Positions 34,966 through 46,911 of a stretch of DNA of 64,000 nt are shown here, piece by piece; the first letter of the stretch is position 1; every line of letters begins with the position of its first letter. Under the pieces are notes generated by a model. It worked only from the letters and a program-made list of their open reading frames with translations, ran no database searches and was not told the origin of the DNA. This DNA comes from Sweltsa coloradensis (Eukaryota; Arthropoda; Insecta; Plecoptera; Chloroperlidae): NCBI GenBank assembly GCA_024449915.1, contig JAMZAV010000765.1, forward strand, positions 248,001 through 312,000, in the 5' to 3' direction. The translations under genes were made by a program, and so were the position numbers.

Positions 34966-35741
34966 TACCAAGTAGGCCCTACATATTGTAAAACATACAC
35001 GCTTCGCCCCCCCCCCCCTAACCTACGATTTCCTACAAAACATTGTAAAAAGCTTTTGGACGGACCCCCCAATCGAAGGAGTTCCTAACTTCCAAGGCCA
35101 GGGGTCCCGGTTCAATTGCATATTATCTAGGGGCCTTGCCGACATGTAGAGAAAAATGACAAAGAAATTACGTAGCTACCAGTAAGGTTAAATAGCCACA
35201 GGGATTTAACCAGCTACTAGGCCTAGGCCATTGTGTTTAGAAATGCGTGCCCATCGGGTGTTGGGCAACCTAACCTCAAAAAACATTATTTTGTTTAAGC
35301 ACACTCAGGCCTCTAAACCTAACGTGCCTAGCCCTAGACCATGCCATGGCATGGTAGAAAATTAATATGATAATAAATACAACTTACCTTTTGATGTAGG
35401 CCTAGATGCTTCTTGTGTAGGCCCAAGTGCTGTGTTTATGCTTGATCAACCAACTGTCAGTTGGGTCTAGCTCGGTCTTGCTAGTATTCTAGCTCAAATT
35501 AACGACTATAGGCCTATAGCCAATTGGCTCACACTAGAAAAAATATTCAAATAATTCATAGATAAAAGAAAATAATTAAAAATAGTACCGGTACTTTCAG
35601 GGATAAAATCTGAGCCTATCGCAAAAGTATTTTTTTTATTTAAATAGATGTTAATGAAATAAAGTAGTCATTTGACTAAGTTTAATCTGTTTAAATGTTC
35701 CCTCCCTAGCTGAGCCCATAGAGGTAGTATGAGGGGAGGCG
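34966..35741. other. Intergenic, no gene seen
   Basis: A C-run near 35,010-35,020 and several 'taggcct' tracts occur. No coding region or repeat boundary is recognised. Confidence 0.4.
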
Positions 35742-36054
35742 CGGAATAGAGCACAACGAATAGGGCACAACGGAACAGAGCACAAACCGAACATTTCCGA
35801 ACCGAGCGGTGTTGCCAAATTTAATGTTGTGTGTTCGGTCCGTTTCAGAGCGGATTACCGCACACCAGTAATTTGTGTGATGTATTCCGGTTGTGAACGG
35901 AGTACAGCACAATGTGTTGACACTTAGCCGTGTGTGCCCTGTTCCGGATCCAAGTGGATTATAGCACACGTTTTGTGCGCTGTTCCGTGTGGTAGTTTGT
36001 GCTCTGTTCCTGGCCAGCACGGATTACCGCACACACGTTAGCGTGTGTGCGCTG
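35742..36054 (-). repeat. Repeat R: tandem palindromic 'agcacac' units
   Basis: Built from phrases such as 'gagcacaac', 'ggattaccgcacac' and 'gtgtgcgctgttcc', each with inverted 'gcacac/gtgtgc' halves. An inverted relative lies at 45,606-45,980. It could be a MITE or a satellite-like element. Open frames across it have no family motif. Confidence 0.7.
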
Positions 36055-36317
36055 AAAAATCGAAGATCTTAAATAGGCTTTATCTGGGACAAATCGGTCT
36101 TCAATTTTGTTCATCATGATTTGTTAATTAATTATGTTTTCATGTTTATTGTGTATGACAGTTGTCGGATAAACTATCTGACCTTCCTAATTAGCACGAT
36201 AAATTAAATACTTAAAAACTTATTGCCATACATTTGATCGTAATTACTTTTTACACAAATCGTATTTTATTTTCTAAATACAAATTTACACAACAATATT
36301 CTTAGTATAAATTAAAA

Positions 36318-37111
36318 CTAGGAAAAACGCTAAAGTCCCGCCGCGTTGATGGATGAGCTTTTAAAAATGTTTAGTTTGCATGGGATATCTTTACTTTTGC
36401 AAGTTCTTTGTTTTGCTGCCTACGCAATACGCATTGTAGCTGATTGTTGTCAATTTTCTTTTGTTACCTGTCAATTGGTATTATTTTCCGTAAAAAACTT
36501 ATATTAAAAGCTTATTTCTATAGATTTTGGCTAACTATTTAAATTTCTTCTTTTAAAAGGTACTACATTACCATAACCTTAATGTCCATGTATAATATGA
36601 ACGTTGTAGCCCCACGAGTTTGGTCATAATTGGCCCAAATGGCACGAAAATATAGCACAAAAAATCAAAAAACTTATATTAAAAGCTTTATTTCTATAGA
36701 TTCTGGCTAACTTTTTCAAATTTTTCTTTCAAAAGGTACTAGGCCCTACATCAGTCACCATAATAACCTTAATGTCCATGTGTAATATGAAAGTTGTAGC
36801 CCCACCCTATTGGTCAGAATCAACCCAAATGGCACGAAAATATCGCACAAAAAATCGAAAAAAATCGTAAAAGTACGATATTCATGAGAAATATTTCTTC
36901 GATTGTACCCAAAAACAATACACCTCTAAGTTCAGAGATTTCGAAGGTCCTGTCAAATTTTCATCAAGATCGGATATGCCGTTTGCCTGGTAGAGAGTTA
37001 ACAAACAGACAAAAAAACAAAAAAAAACAAAAAAAACAAAAAACAAAAAAAAACACCCGAGCAAAATTTTTTGGGGGTCAGTGAAATTGAAGTCTTCGCT
37101 TCGCTCATCCA
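36318..37111 (-). mobile_element. Family A MITE, full-length reference copy
   Basis: It begins 'ctaggaaaaacgctaaag' and 'cgcgttgatggatgagc' and ends 'cttcgcttcgctcatcca'. An internal direct duplication of about 180 bp (around 36,490-36,670 and 36,671-36,850) contains 'aaaaggtact' and 'atgaa.gttgtagccccac' in each unit. The same duplication is present at 62,212-62,997. Non-coding. Confidence 0.75.
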
Positions 37112-38336
37112 ATTAAAATATATCCATGTTTCCGACATCCTCTAAAATTTATAATTCTTACATCAAATTCTCCTTACAGCTCCTAACACAAAAGAGTAGC
37201 GTGGTACGTACACTACACACGATCTATTCGGCGTTGTTCAGCGTCCCCAAAATTTATACCAATACCTCCCAACATTGATATTGTTATAATGGTCTTTTTT
37301 GTCCAGTGGTAGGATAGGGTGTTAGGATATTTTGGTTTATTTGGAATAAGGGCGTGCGTCAACCGTTAAGGTGATAATGCACCTCTCTAGCCTAGGAGAT
37401 GTGGGGAGGAGGGCCCATGCTGGTCATAACCATCACCCACGTGTAGGTGGAGGAAAAGCGTTGTGGTCGTCTTCGTCTTTGTCTTCGTCGGGGAGGGGGG
37501 GGGGGTCTTCAAGGGAAGGAAAGTAAATGAGGTATGTGAGTGTAGTAATTGGTGTCATCAAAAAATAATTTATTTGTGCGCTCATTCCTGGGTAAAGTAA
37601 ATGATTTGTGTACAATGGGAGATATGGAAGGGAGGCCCCTCAGCTATTGTGGTTCTGAAGCGAATTAGCCCCGTAAAATTTTTTGATCCATAACAGTGTC
37701 ATTAGTGTATTTATCCGATTTTTTTGCAAAAACCTCACAGAAGATGTATGAACAAATTACAGAATTAGGGCGTTACAACATTGTAATTTATTGACATTAC
37801 AATGATGACTTCGAAAAGTAAGTGAGTGGACGTGTCCGTCCACAAATCAACTACTGCTGGGTCGAAGCGGGTCGAATTCATTACCACTCCATCTAAAGAA
37901 AGGGTGGCCATAATTAAAAACGAAAACTCGGGACACCATAGCTTTTGTTCAGGGGGTGGGTGGGAACGGTGGGGAGATATAAAATTGATAAAAATTCAAT
38001 TCGTTTTGAGTGAGTGTAAACTTTATTTTCACACAGATTGCTGTTTTATTTTTATTTTTTACAATAAGTTTTCGGGCTTGCCGTTTTTTTTTTTTGGACG
38101 TGCAGTCAATTTACATGCTTTTGTTTTGTTGTTAATTTTCAACGATGGTTAAAATTGGGTTTTATTGGATTAAGGGCGTGTCAACCGTAGGTCATAATGT
38201 GACACTCTAGCCTGGGGACATGGGGAGGAAAATCCCATGCTGATCAGAAACAACCACCGCTGTAGGGAGAGGAAAGGGGGGGGGGGATTCTCACGTTAGT
38301 GGTTGTCACCGTCTTTGTCACGTTCGTGTAGTCATG

Positions 38337-38367
<31 letters not shown>

Positions 38368-39211
38368 GAGAGATCGTCAAAGGAAGGGGGTGAGGTCCCC
38401 GACGACGATCACTTTATTTGTTTCACTAGGGAAAAAAAATGTACCCGACAACTATTTTCGGGAGCACGGAGAGGGAGATACCACAAAAAAAAAAAGGGAC
38501 TCTTCCGGCAAAGCCGGGACGTTTTGTCACCTCTCCTATCTAGACAACTATATTTGATAGCAATGTCCTCCCTAATGAGAGCACCATTTGTAATCAGTGA
38601 GTCTATGAGTATTGGTTATTGCCCATTGAAACTATATACAGTGGCGAATTGGACAGGGTCGGTCAATACTGACCCGTCTGACGTCGACCGACCGACAAGC
38701 ACTCATTATTCCCGCAGTGACACGATCCAATTCACACTCCATGCTATGATAAGTTATCTACACAACACAATTACTTACCATTTAATGTATCAATTGGTTG
38801 GGAAAAGAGAATTCGATACAATAATGCCCTGTATGTTTGACCAGTGGCGGATCTAGCCCTGATCCGTGGCGGGTGGGAGGCGGTGATTTGTTTTCAAGAT
38901 TTTCAGATAATTATTATAAAACGGATTGGAACTTGGAAACAGAAGTGTATCCAGAGGGGGTTGGGGGGGGGAAAGGGAATGCGGTTTTGCAAAACCTATA
39001 GGACTTCATGTTTAATTCTAAAATTCCAGTCCCTTATTGCCGAATGGTAAAAATTTGCTAATTTACAACTTTCAAAGGCCAAAAAATACGTTCTTTTTAT
39101 TTTCTATTTTGTGTTTTTTAAAATTTAAGTTTTCAAAACTAAATTAAATTATCATTTTTTTCCGAATTTTGCAAATTAATCATTGATAAAACAACATTTT
39201 ACAAATAATTA
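37112..39211. other. Intergenic with a local repeat pair
   Basis: About 37,320-37,500 and 38,150-38,300 share 'ataagggcgtg.gtcaaccg', 'aatg..cctctagcc' and 'gtggggagga..gcccatgctg'. Related 'gtcataatg..cctctctagcc' wording lies just outside the giant inverted repeat at 46,228-46,255. No gene was seen; a 38,303-38,557 open frame is an Arg-rich artefact of a trinucleotide repeat. Confidence 0.5.
38336..38368. repeat. (CGT)n microsatellite
   Basis: About eleven CGT/TCG trinucleotides in tandem. It is a likely length-polymorphic site. Confidence 0.95.
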
Positions 39212-39968
39212 TTGGATGAGCGTAGCGAGCGAAGCGAAGATTCCATTTCACTACATTGGAGAAAAAAATCGGAATGTTTTTTTTCTGTTTGTATTTTTGT
39301 GTGTCTGTTAACTCAATTCCGGCTAAACCGATACTCCAATTGCGATAAAATTTTCTAAAGGCCTTCGAAATCTCTGAACTTAGAGCTGTCACGTTTTTGA
39401 GCTTAATCGGAATACTATTTCTCATAAAAATAGCAACTTTTCAACGCAACGATTTTTCGATTTTTTAAAAATTTCTTCGACTTATTACACCTACATGCTT
39501 TATCCGATTTTAATGATTTTTTCACAGAACCTTAATTTTATGAATTAAGATATTCGTGTGAAATTTGAGCGTAATTGAAAAATTATTTGTCATAAAAATC
39601 GAAATTTTACGTTTTTTTTAAAAACAATTCTTTGACTTATAACACCTACATGCTTTATCCTATTGTAATGACTTTTTCACAGAACCTTAATTTTATGAAT
39701 TAATATATTCATGTTAAATTTGAGCGCAATCGAATAATTATTTCTTATGAAAATTGCAATTTTACGATTTTTTCTTTTTTTAAATTACGGTTAATTAAAA
39801 AATTTAAGTTAATTTTTTAATTAATTAAATTTTATTTAAAAAGTTTCTTCGACTAAGTAATGATTTTTTCACAGAACAACAGAAAATCCGCATAACACAT
39901 GGCAGCTCAATGCACCAATTACGCCCATCCAACAACGCGCCTGAAAAAGCGTTTGCGAAGCTTCCTAG
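39212..39968 (+). mobile_element. Family A variant, complete copy
   Basis: It runs from 'ttggatgagcgtagcgagcg' to 'gcgtttgcgaagcttcctag'. The interior contains repeated 'cacctacatgctttatcc', 'ttcacagaaccttaatttta' and 'gagcg.aat.gaa' units of about 150 bp. Non-coding. Confidence 0.7.
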
Positions 39969-40677
39969 TAAAAACTACATTGCACGACTAAAGCAAGTTT
40001 TACCTGAGCCGATAAAAAAATATGCCGATATGACAGCACTGAATGACTGAACTAGCTGAATTGCATGCTGAACTGCGTGCACTCATAATCGTGCATGCAG
40101 TGTCAGGTATTTCAAGCAGATTTTCATTAGGAACCACCAAAAGTACGCGAATTTAATCATTGTGATTATTTTTAAATTTATATTTAGTTTTTACAGTACA
40201 GATTTAACTCTGGATGCACTTCTAGCTGGTATACTAACACTTATGTAACAATATCAGTCTATACTCTATACGTTTAGGTTCGCACTACACTCTAAGAAAT
40301 CTTGGGTGATCTACCATTATACGAGGGCAACAATCTACAATTATGAAATGGTGAGGTCGTCTCCAGACTCTCATAATCCGTAGAACTACCATTATATATT
40401 AAAGAATCCAGTTCTCCGTTTTATAAATGAACGCGAACCGCAAAAGTTGAGATGATTTAACATTAATCTGCCGAGATTCGACGTTAACTTAAGTAGCAAC
40501 TACCTATTTACGGAGGCCGGATAATCTCCTATTTTGTGAGGGTAGATTTGCAGGCAAACATATTGTTACAGCACGGTATTTCTGGGAGAGATCACCTGCA
40601 TCTGGATGTTTGATGTACAATAATGTATCATTCAACCATTTTATCGCGGCAATTCGTATTGCTCAAGCCTGGTTTAT
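39969..40677. other. Intergenic, no gene seen
   Basis: No recognisable coding region. Short phrases of 'atctac.attat' type appear at about 40,310-40,400 and again at 41,890-42,215. Confidence 0.4.
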
Positions 40678-40744
40678 CAATGACCAGTTAGTGTTTGGTT
40701 TCATCTAAAACCCACCATTAAACCAAACACTAACTGGTCATTGA
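40677..40744. repeat. Perfect 25-bp inverted repeat hairpin
   Basis: Arms 40,677-40,701 and 40,720-40,744 are exact complements ('ccagttagtgtttgg' core) around an 18-nt loop. The size is like a small hairpin RNA precursor, but no transcription signal is evident. Confidence 0.85.
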
Positions 40745-41164
40745 AATCTGGCACCTAAGAGAAACACTTTAAGTCTTTGGACCCTTGCACTCGTAACAAA
40801 TAAATGAAACAAAACATAAACATAAAACATAAATCTCACGGACATTATCGAGCATCGCAACAGGCAGCCTTTGTTTGAAGACTATACAAGCACCGATCAT
40901 ATATTAAGTTATGGTCATATACATCAAATGTGTAGTATTAATTCCTGCTTCCATTTAATCATTGAGCTATTAAAAAATACCGTATACTTATTAGCAAGAA
41001 CTGAACCATATGATTAAATTATAGAACACATATATATATAGAGAGAGAGAGATATTTTACATCCCATTGTTATTGCTAATACCATAGAAATTAAATCAAC
41101 TTTGATAAAATTATTATATTTTAACAAATAATTTTACAATGGAACTTGAAAAAGTAATGGGGAT

Positions 41165-41578
41165 CACACACATAACAAAACTTGTAGAAATACAGCCAAA
41201 CCTTACACACTCAAAAGAAATGAGATCTAAAAAAAGTGCCAAGCTCATCTACCCTTCCACATTTGCGCATTCTTAATTCATAAACGTACAGTGTCCCATA
41301 ACAGCATCCTCGAAAAGCTTGGCAAAATAAAATTTGCATGTTATTACGTTTAAATTAATTAGAAAAAAGAACTTGGTTGAAACTATGACGTTTAAATTAA
41401 TAATCGCAAATTCTATTTTGCCAAGTTTTTTGAGGAGGCTGTTATGGGACACTGTACTTTTATGAATTAAGAATGGCAAATGTGGAAGGGTAGATGAGCT
41501 TGGCACTTTTTTTAGATCTCAATTTCTTTTGAGTGTGTAAGGTTTGGCTGTATTTCTACAAGTTTTGTTATGTGTGTG
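41165..41578. repeat. Foldback element with arms of about 180 bp
   Basis: The outer ends 'cacacacataac' and 'gttatgtgtgtg' are exact inverted partners. The arms share 'acttgtagaaatacagccaa', 'tgccaagctcatctaccctt' and 'agtgtcccataacag' in mirror order, with a spacer of about 50 bp. Arms are highly similar, so it is either recent or homogenised. Confidence 0.85.
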
Positions 41579-41879
41579 TAGGAGGTACTCCCTCTCGAAT
41601 TCAGCGTCTTCTGTGGGCGCAACGGTTTTGAGTCTTTGCTTACAGTTGGAGGTACCGGTTGGATCGAGTTCGACTCACCATGAAAAATCTTGTAACTTAT
41701 AAACGTGTCAAATTAACATATGCTATGTATCCATTTACAGATGATCGATTGCTGAAGGAAATATATGGGTTTGACCTAGTCAAATTACATAATTAAATGA
41801 TTAAATAAATCTAGTTTTTAGTTTTGCTTATTTGCTCCTAGAGCGCGTTACCCGGCGCTAAGATTTAAATTTTGCGTTT

Positions 41880-42220
41880 GACTAAGGACGAATGATCTAC
41901 AATTATGTGAGTAGTTCCTCACAAGAAAACTATGTTTGACTAACGGAACTAGCAAGCTACATTATAAAAGGGAAGCGTGCACGATGAAATAACTTTACTG
42001 AACGAAATAACGATCTACATAATGTGAGTGTAGTTCGCTCACAAGAATAGTACGTTTGAACTAAAACGGAACGAATGATCTACAATTATGTGAGTGTAGT
42101 TTGCTCATAATACATATCATAGGTGACTAAAATGGGACTGGAGATCTACCATTATTGGAGGGACTTTCTAGCATTCAGGTGTAGTAGATTGTTCATAGCA
42201 CGTATGCGTACATCTACCAT
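41880..42220. repeat. Recurrent 'ctacaattatgtgagtgtag' motif cluster
   Basis: Near-copies lie at about 41,893, 42,010 and 42,077, with shorter 'ctaccattat' relatives at 42,143 and 42,210 and near 40,310-40,400. They may be subterminal repeats of an undefined element spanning about 40.3-42.2 kb. Confidence 0.5.
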
Positions 42221-42304
42221 TATATGTTTGGCAGCTCCTCTTCCCAATAACATAATTGAAGATCATACGGCGAACGAGTGTTACGTAATTAAAAAGTATT
42301 ATAG

Positions 42305-42406
42305 AAATCAATCCAGAAATTACAAAATCCATCCCAGCGGGGTATCGAAAACGGTCTCCCGATTGCAGGTCGAGTCTATTACACCTACGGGAGTGTTTCC
42401 CGATTA
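42305..42406 (-). mobile_element. tRNA-derived SINE-like piece
   Basis: On the minus strand a head 'tcgggaaacactcccgtagg' and a B-box-like 'ttttcgataccc' precede the tail 'gattttgtaatttctgga', the same tail as at 7,785-7,857. Confidence 0.55.
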
Positions 42407-42534
42407 ATGAAATTGAGAAATAAAAAATATTACTTTGATTTCACCGTCTGCCGTGTCCCCGCGTGTACACCCAAAACAAAATAGTATACAGAGATATTTA
42501 ACCGTTGGTTTGTTTAAAGCTTTCTCGGTTCTAC

Positions 42535-42866
42535 ATATTCATGACTACCTTTTCGGGTAGACCGAGAAAGTGTTGGCAAATTATTACTAATACCTTGAAA
42601 CACCAACGTTTCGTGGCCGCTGTGGACCACATTGTCAAGGTGACTGAAGATGTTATTGTGACCCTGGACCGCCCACTCCTGCGATCCAGGGTCACTTGAG
42701 GAGGGGATGAGATGCGACGAGGAAGAAGACGACAAACAATAACATCTTCAGTCACCTTGACAATGTGGTCCACAGCGGCTACGAAACGTTGGTGTTTCAA
42801 GGTAATTTAGTAATAATTTGCCTACACTTTCTCGGTCTACCCTAAAAAGTAGTCGTGAAGTGAATA
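42535..42866. repeat. Long hairpin with nested stem, Penelope-tail-like
   Basis: Arms of about 125 bp (42,535-42,659 and 42,737-42,866) share 'accttgacaatgtggtccac', 'acgaaacgttggtgtttcaa' and 'actttctcggtctac'. Inside the loop a second stem 'gtgaccctgg'/'ccagggtcac' forms at 42,658-42,695. The GAAAC flanked by a stem resembles the hairpin at 34,491-34,674. Confidence 0.7.
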
Positions 42867-43403
42867 TTAAACCGTTGTTTTATTTTGTATACCCGCGCCT
42901 ATACTTCTATCCAGCAAATAATAGGGTAACCATATTTCAAAAAATAAAAACCGGGACGCCAGAGTTCTTGTTTCTGGGTAGGTATAGGGCCTACGTAAAA
43001 TTGTAAATAAATTTACATTCCGTTTTGAGTGTGCTTAGAAAACTACATTTTCGTTTTTTTCGTTTTTTAAATTTAAATTTTCAATATTTTTAGTCGAAAT
43101 TCTGTCCAAATTGTTGGAATGCGTTATTCACGCAAGGACACGAATGACTTAGTCGACACCCGACCCGACGGCCTCAAGGTCAAAACTCGCCCTACGATGA
43201 GTATTCACTACCAATACGAAGGGTCACGTGATGAATGTCAATGGTTTGGTCTGCGTCCACCCACTCTACTCCCATCTTTCTCTAATACAACAGACTGTTA
43301 CTATAATCATTTTTATACGCAAGTTTATCACCCCTCGGTATATACAATATATACATACCGGAACAGGAAAATGCAATGCAATAAATGCATGTAATTTATA
43401 TAA

Positions 43404-43680
43404 CTAGGAAGCTTCGCAAACGCTTTTTTAGGCGCGTTGTTGGATGAGTGTAATTTTTTTTTAAACGAAAAAAGCGTAAAATTGCGATTTTCATGATAAT
43501 TTATTTTTCGATTCCGCTCAAATTTCACACCAATATATTAATTCATACAATTAAGGTACTGTAGAAAAATCTTACAAAAATATTTTTTGATTGCGCTCAA
43601 ATTTCACACTTTTTTTTAAATTCATAACATTAAGGTTCTGTGAAAAAATCATAACAATCGGATAAAGCATGTAGGTATTA
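43404..43680 (-). mobile_element. Family A variant, partial copy
   Basis: Starts 'ctaggaagcttcgcaaacgc' and continues with 'gcgcgttgttggatgag' and 'attaaggt.ctgt..aaaaatc' units. It stops where the next foldback element begins. Confidence 0.65.
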
Positions 43681-43681
43681 T

Positions 43682-44102
43682 CCGCCCCCAAATACAAAAA
43701 TTGGTAAAAAAAAAAAAAAAAAAACGGCAGCCAAGCTCTCCTTCAAAAGTCTTCGGCTGTGTATGTTGTGAGATATAGAAGTTGAGCCAAGCATTTCATT
43801 TCTTTCTTTCATTTTCAAAAATTACTTGGCCATTGAATTTGGTTCATTACGAGAACCCGAAAAAGTCAATGGCCAAGTAATTTTTTTTATGATTTTGAGT
43901 TTAAAATTTTTACTTTTTTACCACGAAAATGATTGGCTTGGCGCTCGTCAACAGGCGAAATGATCTTACTTCTTTTCAATGCAAAACTAGGGAGAAAGAA
44001 TGAAAAATGCTTGGCTCAACTATCTCACAGCATTCAAAGCCGAAGACTTTTGAAGGAGAGCTTGGCTGTCGTTTTTTTTTACCATTTTTTGTATTTGGGG
44101 GG
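43682..44102. repeat. Foldback element with nested inner stem
   Basis: Outer arms 43,682-43,808 and 43,993-44,102 share 'agccaagctctccttcaaaa', 'gtcttcggct' and 'ccccaaatacaaaaa' in mirror order. Inside, 'attacttggccattga' and 'tcaatggccaagtaat' form a second stem at 43,820-43,882. The left arm includes a poly-A run. Confidence 0.8.
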
Positions 44103-45605
44103 ATATCACATCTTTTTGTTGTTGTTTCATATCAAGGCGTGAAATACGTAAAATATGTGAAAAGGAGGATACAGTGCCTTTAAAACAGATTGTCTAGAAA
44201 CAAAAGCTAGCATCTTTTGTTTTTGTTTACAATCTGTAGTTGGCAATATACAATGTTTTTATTAAATTTCCTGTGGTTAATGTCGTCTTGGGTTTTTGTG
44301 TGAATGATTTGTTGACCGGACTATAACACATTGACGCTTATTTTAATCAGCAATTAAAATATTCAAATTGTATTAAATACGATCTAACGTTTTTCCAAAG
44401 TTAAGGGTGGTAGGGAACAGTGGGGGTGAAATATCGCTTGCCTCCCGGCGGATTATTATTTTTTTATATTAATATGCACCATCATGCCAAATTTCATGCT
44501 GATAACTCATTCGTTGCCTAGGTAAAATAAGCAAGAATTCGATGCTAACTCATTTTCGTCAAAACAGTGACTTCCTTTTCAAAATAACTGATCAATTGGG
44601 CATTCCTTCAAAGCTTGCATTGTAATAACGATTTTTCAACTATCGGAGAAGAAACACACTTGCATTTCGCGCCACACTTGTTAAAAATAAGCACGCTCAT
44701 TGGTTCGTATGTGTCGGCCCACCTAGTCAGCCAATAGGATTCTGTCTATTGGCTGAGGAGTAGCGGGATTACAAATTCACGTTTTCAGTCCACGATTTAA
44801 CAAAACATATTTTCCTATTGTTGATTGTTAGCCACTCTCAGCTCAATCATAGATTTAAAAACGAATCGTAAAATTGAGTTTATATTATATAAGGGGTGAT
44901 GAAACGTGTGATGTGCTGTGTTTTTTATTTCCCATAAATAAAATCTACTAAACTGTGTTGTTATTGTGTTGTCCATGCCCACGCAGTTACAGAACCATAA
45001 TTTCCTCTGGGAGTGCACTATCATGCGAGTCGTTACTAAGAAGACTCCAAAGCTACCGTGTTCGTATATAAGAGTAGATAATGAAGTCCATATTAAACAG
45101 GGATTTGAACCGTGAACGTTCTGCATAGAAACAAGATCACCCCCGCCCTGCGAAACTATTGTTTTTATTTTGGTTTAAAATGTAAAAATGACTAAATATG
45201 GACGATTCCTAGTAGAGGTGAGCACGAGAGTGGATTTTAACTCACGTCGGGTCACGTCACAAGCTAGCATTTTCTAATCACGCACAGTCACGCACGCAAG
45301 TATAAAGTCTCACTACACGCTCACGCACATTACGTCAGTAAGTTGCAATTCGTTAGCACGCATCATACGCATACTCACGCATCATACGCTCACGCACGAG
45401 TCACGACTTGACTCACGCAAAGTTATACATAATAATGTAATAGAATACTTAAACGCCTTTAAAAAATACATGTATCTTATAAGGAGAGTACGGGACAAGG
45501 GTAAAATAAAAAAATACACAACATTACCGTATAGATAACAACTAGTTTAGTTGTGACGTATGACATAATAATAATAACTAAAAAAGCGTTCACTTTTTAC
45601 TTCCC
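44103..45605. other. Intergenic, no gene seen
   Basis: A 10-bp stem 'cagccaatag'/'ctattggctg' lies at about 44,730-44,757. A B-box-like 'ggttcaaatcc' on the minus strand lies at about 45,101, possibly a decayed tRNA-derived element. At 45,240-45,420 'tcacgca' words cluster. No coding region is supported. Confidence 0.45.
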
Positions 45606-45980
45606 AGGTGTGTGCGGTAATCTGTGCAGCCCAGGAACAGAGCACAAATGTGTGCTGTAATCCGTCTGGATCCGGAACAGAGCACACACGCTAACGTGTG
45701 TGCGGTAATCCGTGCTGGCCAGGAACAGAGCACAAATGTGTGCTGTAATCCGTCTGGATCCGGAACAGAGCACACACGGCTTAGTGTCAACACATTGTGC
45801 TGTACTCCGTTCTCAACCGGAATAGGTCACACAAATTAACGTGTGTGCGGTAATCCGTTCTGAAACGGATCACAACACAACACTTCATTTGGCAACAGCG
45901 CCACGCTTCGGCAATGTCCGCGACACGAAAATGTGTGCTCTATTCCGTTGTGCGCTATTCCGTTGTGCTCTATTCTGTGT
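45606..45980 (+). repeat. Repeat R, second (inverted) copy
   Basis: An internal unit of about 80 bp ('gtgtgcggtaatccg', 'ggaacagagcacaaatg', 'gtgtgctgtaatccgtctgg') is present twice in tandem and more weakly a third time. The whole is an inverted relative of 35,742-36,054. Confidence 0.75.
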
Positions 45981-46255
45981 ACCCGTATGAGGGTAATCTC
46001 TTTTTTGGGCAACCTACAGGTAGCCTCAGGGTAACCCTGCCTCTATTGTGCCCATAAGGTGCATTCTCAATGAATAAATTTAAAAGGCTTATCCCTGAGT
46101 CTGCCTGAAAGGTAGCTTGAGGGTAATGCACCATTTGGGCAGTACTCAGGCTTTACTGGGGAACGCATACCTCTATAGTGCCTGAAAGGTAGAGATGAGT
46201 ACATCCTCAGGATATTCAATGTTTGTTGGGGTCATAATGCGCCTCTCTAGCCTAC
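45981..46255. repeat. Minisatellite-like 'cctgaaaggtag' motifs
   Basis: Several 'gaaaggtag' and 'gggtaa' phrases recur, similar to those at 30,943-31,450. The last 30 bases ('gtcataatgcgcctctctag') resemble the repeat at 37.4 and 38.2 kb. Confidence 0.45.
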
Positions 46256-46838
46256 GAGTAGGGGGAAAAGGACAGTTCTGGACCAGTGGAGGATCTCGAT
46301 TTAACATGGGCTCTTATGGAGAATCCCCCACACACACGTGGAGGATCTTTTTAATTATGGATTTTTTTTTATTGTTAATTATTAATTTTTAATTATTAAT
46401 TTTAATTTTTTAATTATAAATATTTTAATTTTTTTTTGTTTAATTATGCAAATTTTTATTTACCCATTTTTTTTAAATTATGAATTTTTAATAATTCCTT
46501 TTTTCCAACTTTTTTTTTTTTTTGAGGGGCTATTCAAGATGGCCCATACTACACAAGAGGGTGATAACTTTAACCTAAGCTTAACCTAAGTTGTATTCAT
46601 TATTTTTGTAATTTTTGATTTCAAGATGGCGAATGTGCACACTACACAAGAGTGTGATCACTTTAACCTAAACTTAGCCATTTTTTTAAAATTATTAATT
46701 TTATAATTTTAATTTCTAGATGGTGGATGCTACACTAGTGTGTGACCTCTTTAACCTAACTAAACCTAAGTTTTTTCAACTACCAACAATTTTTAAATTT
46801 GATTTAATATTTCCAAATAAATCCATTTTTAAAAAAAG

Positions 46839-46911
46839 TCGGACGAAGCTGTACTTGAACCCCCGCCGGCTGCGCTAAACTCCAACACGCTAACCGCTCG
46901 CCCAACAGGAC
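46839..46911 (-). ncRNA. tRNA-like unit in left arm, with T-run
   Basis: On the minus strand 'gtcctgttgggcgagcggtt' provides an A-box-like start and 'gggggttcaagta' a B-box-like element at tRNA spacing. The 73-nt unit is followed by seven Ts, the usual RNA polymerase III stop. Acceptor pairing is poor, so it is more likely a SINE-type head than a working tRNA. It reads outward from the inverted repeat. Confidence 0.55.

Noticed and set aside
38303..38557. Arg-rich open frame
   Set aside because: Produced by the (CGT)n tract; no family similarity.
45060..45150. tRNA gene from the 'ggttcaaatcc' B box
   Set aside because: Only the B box is convincing; no A box at the right spacing and no acceptor pairing.
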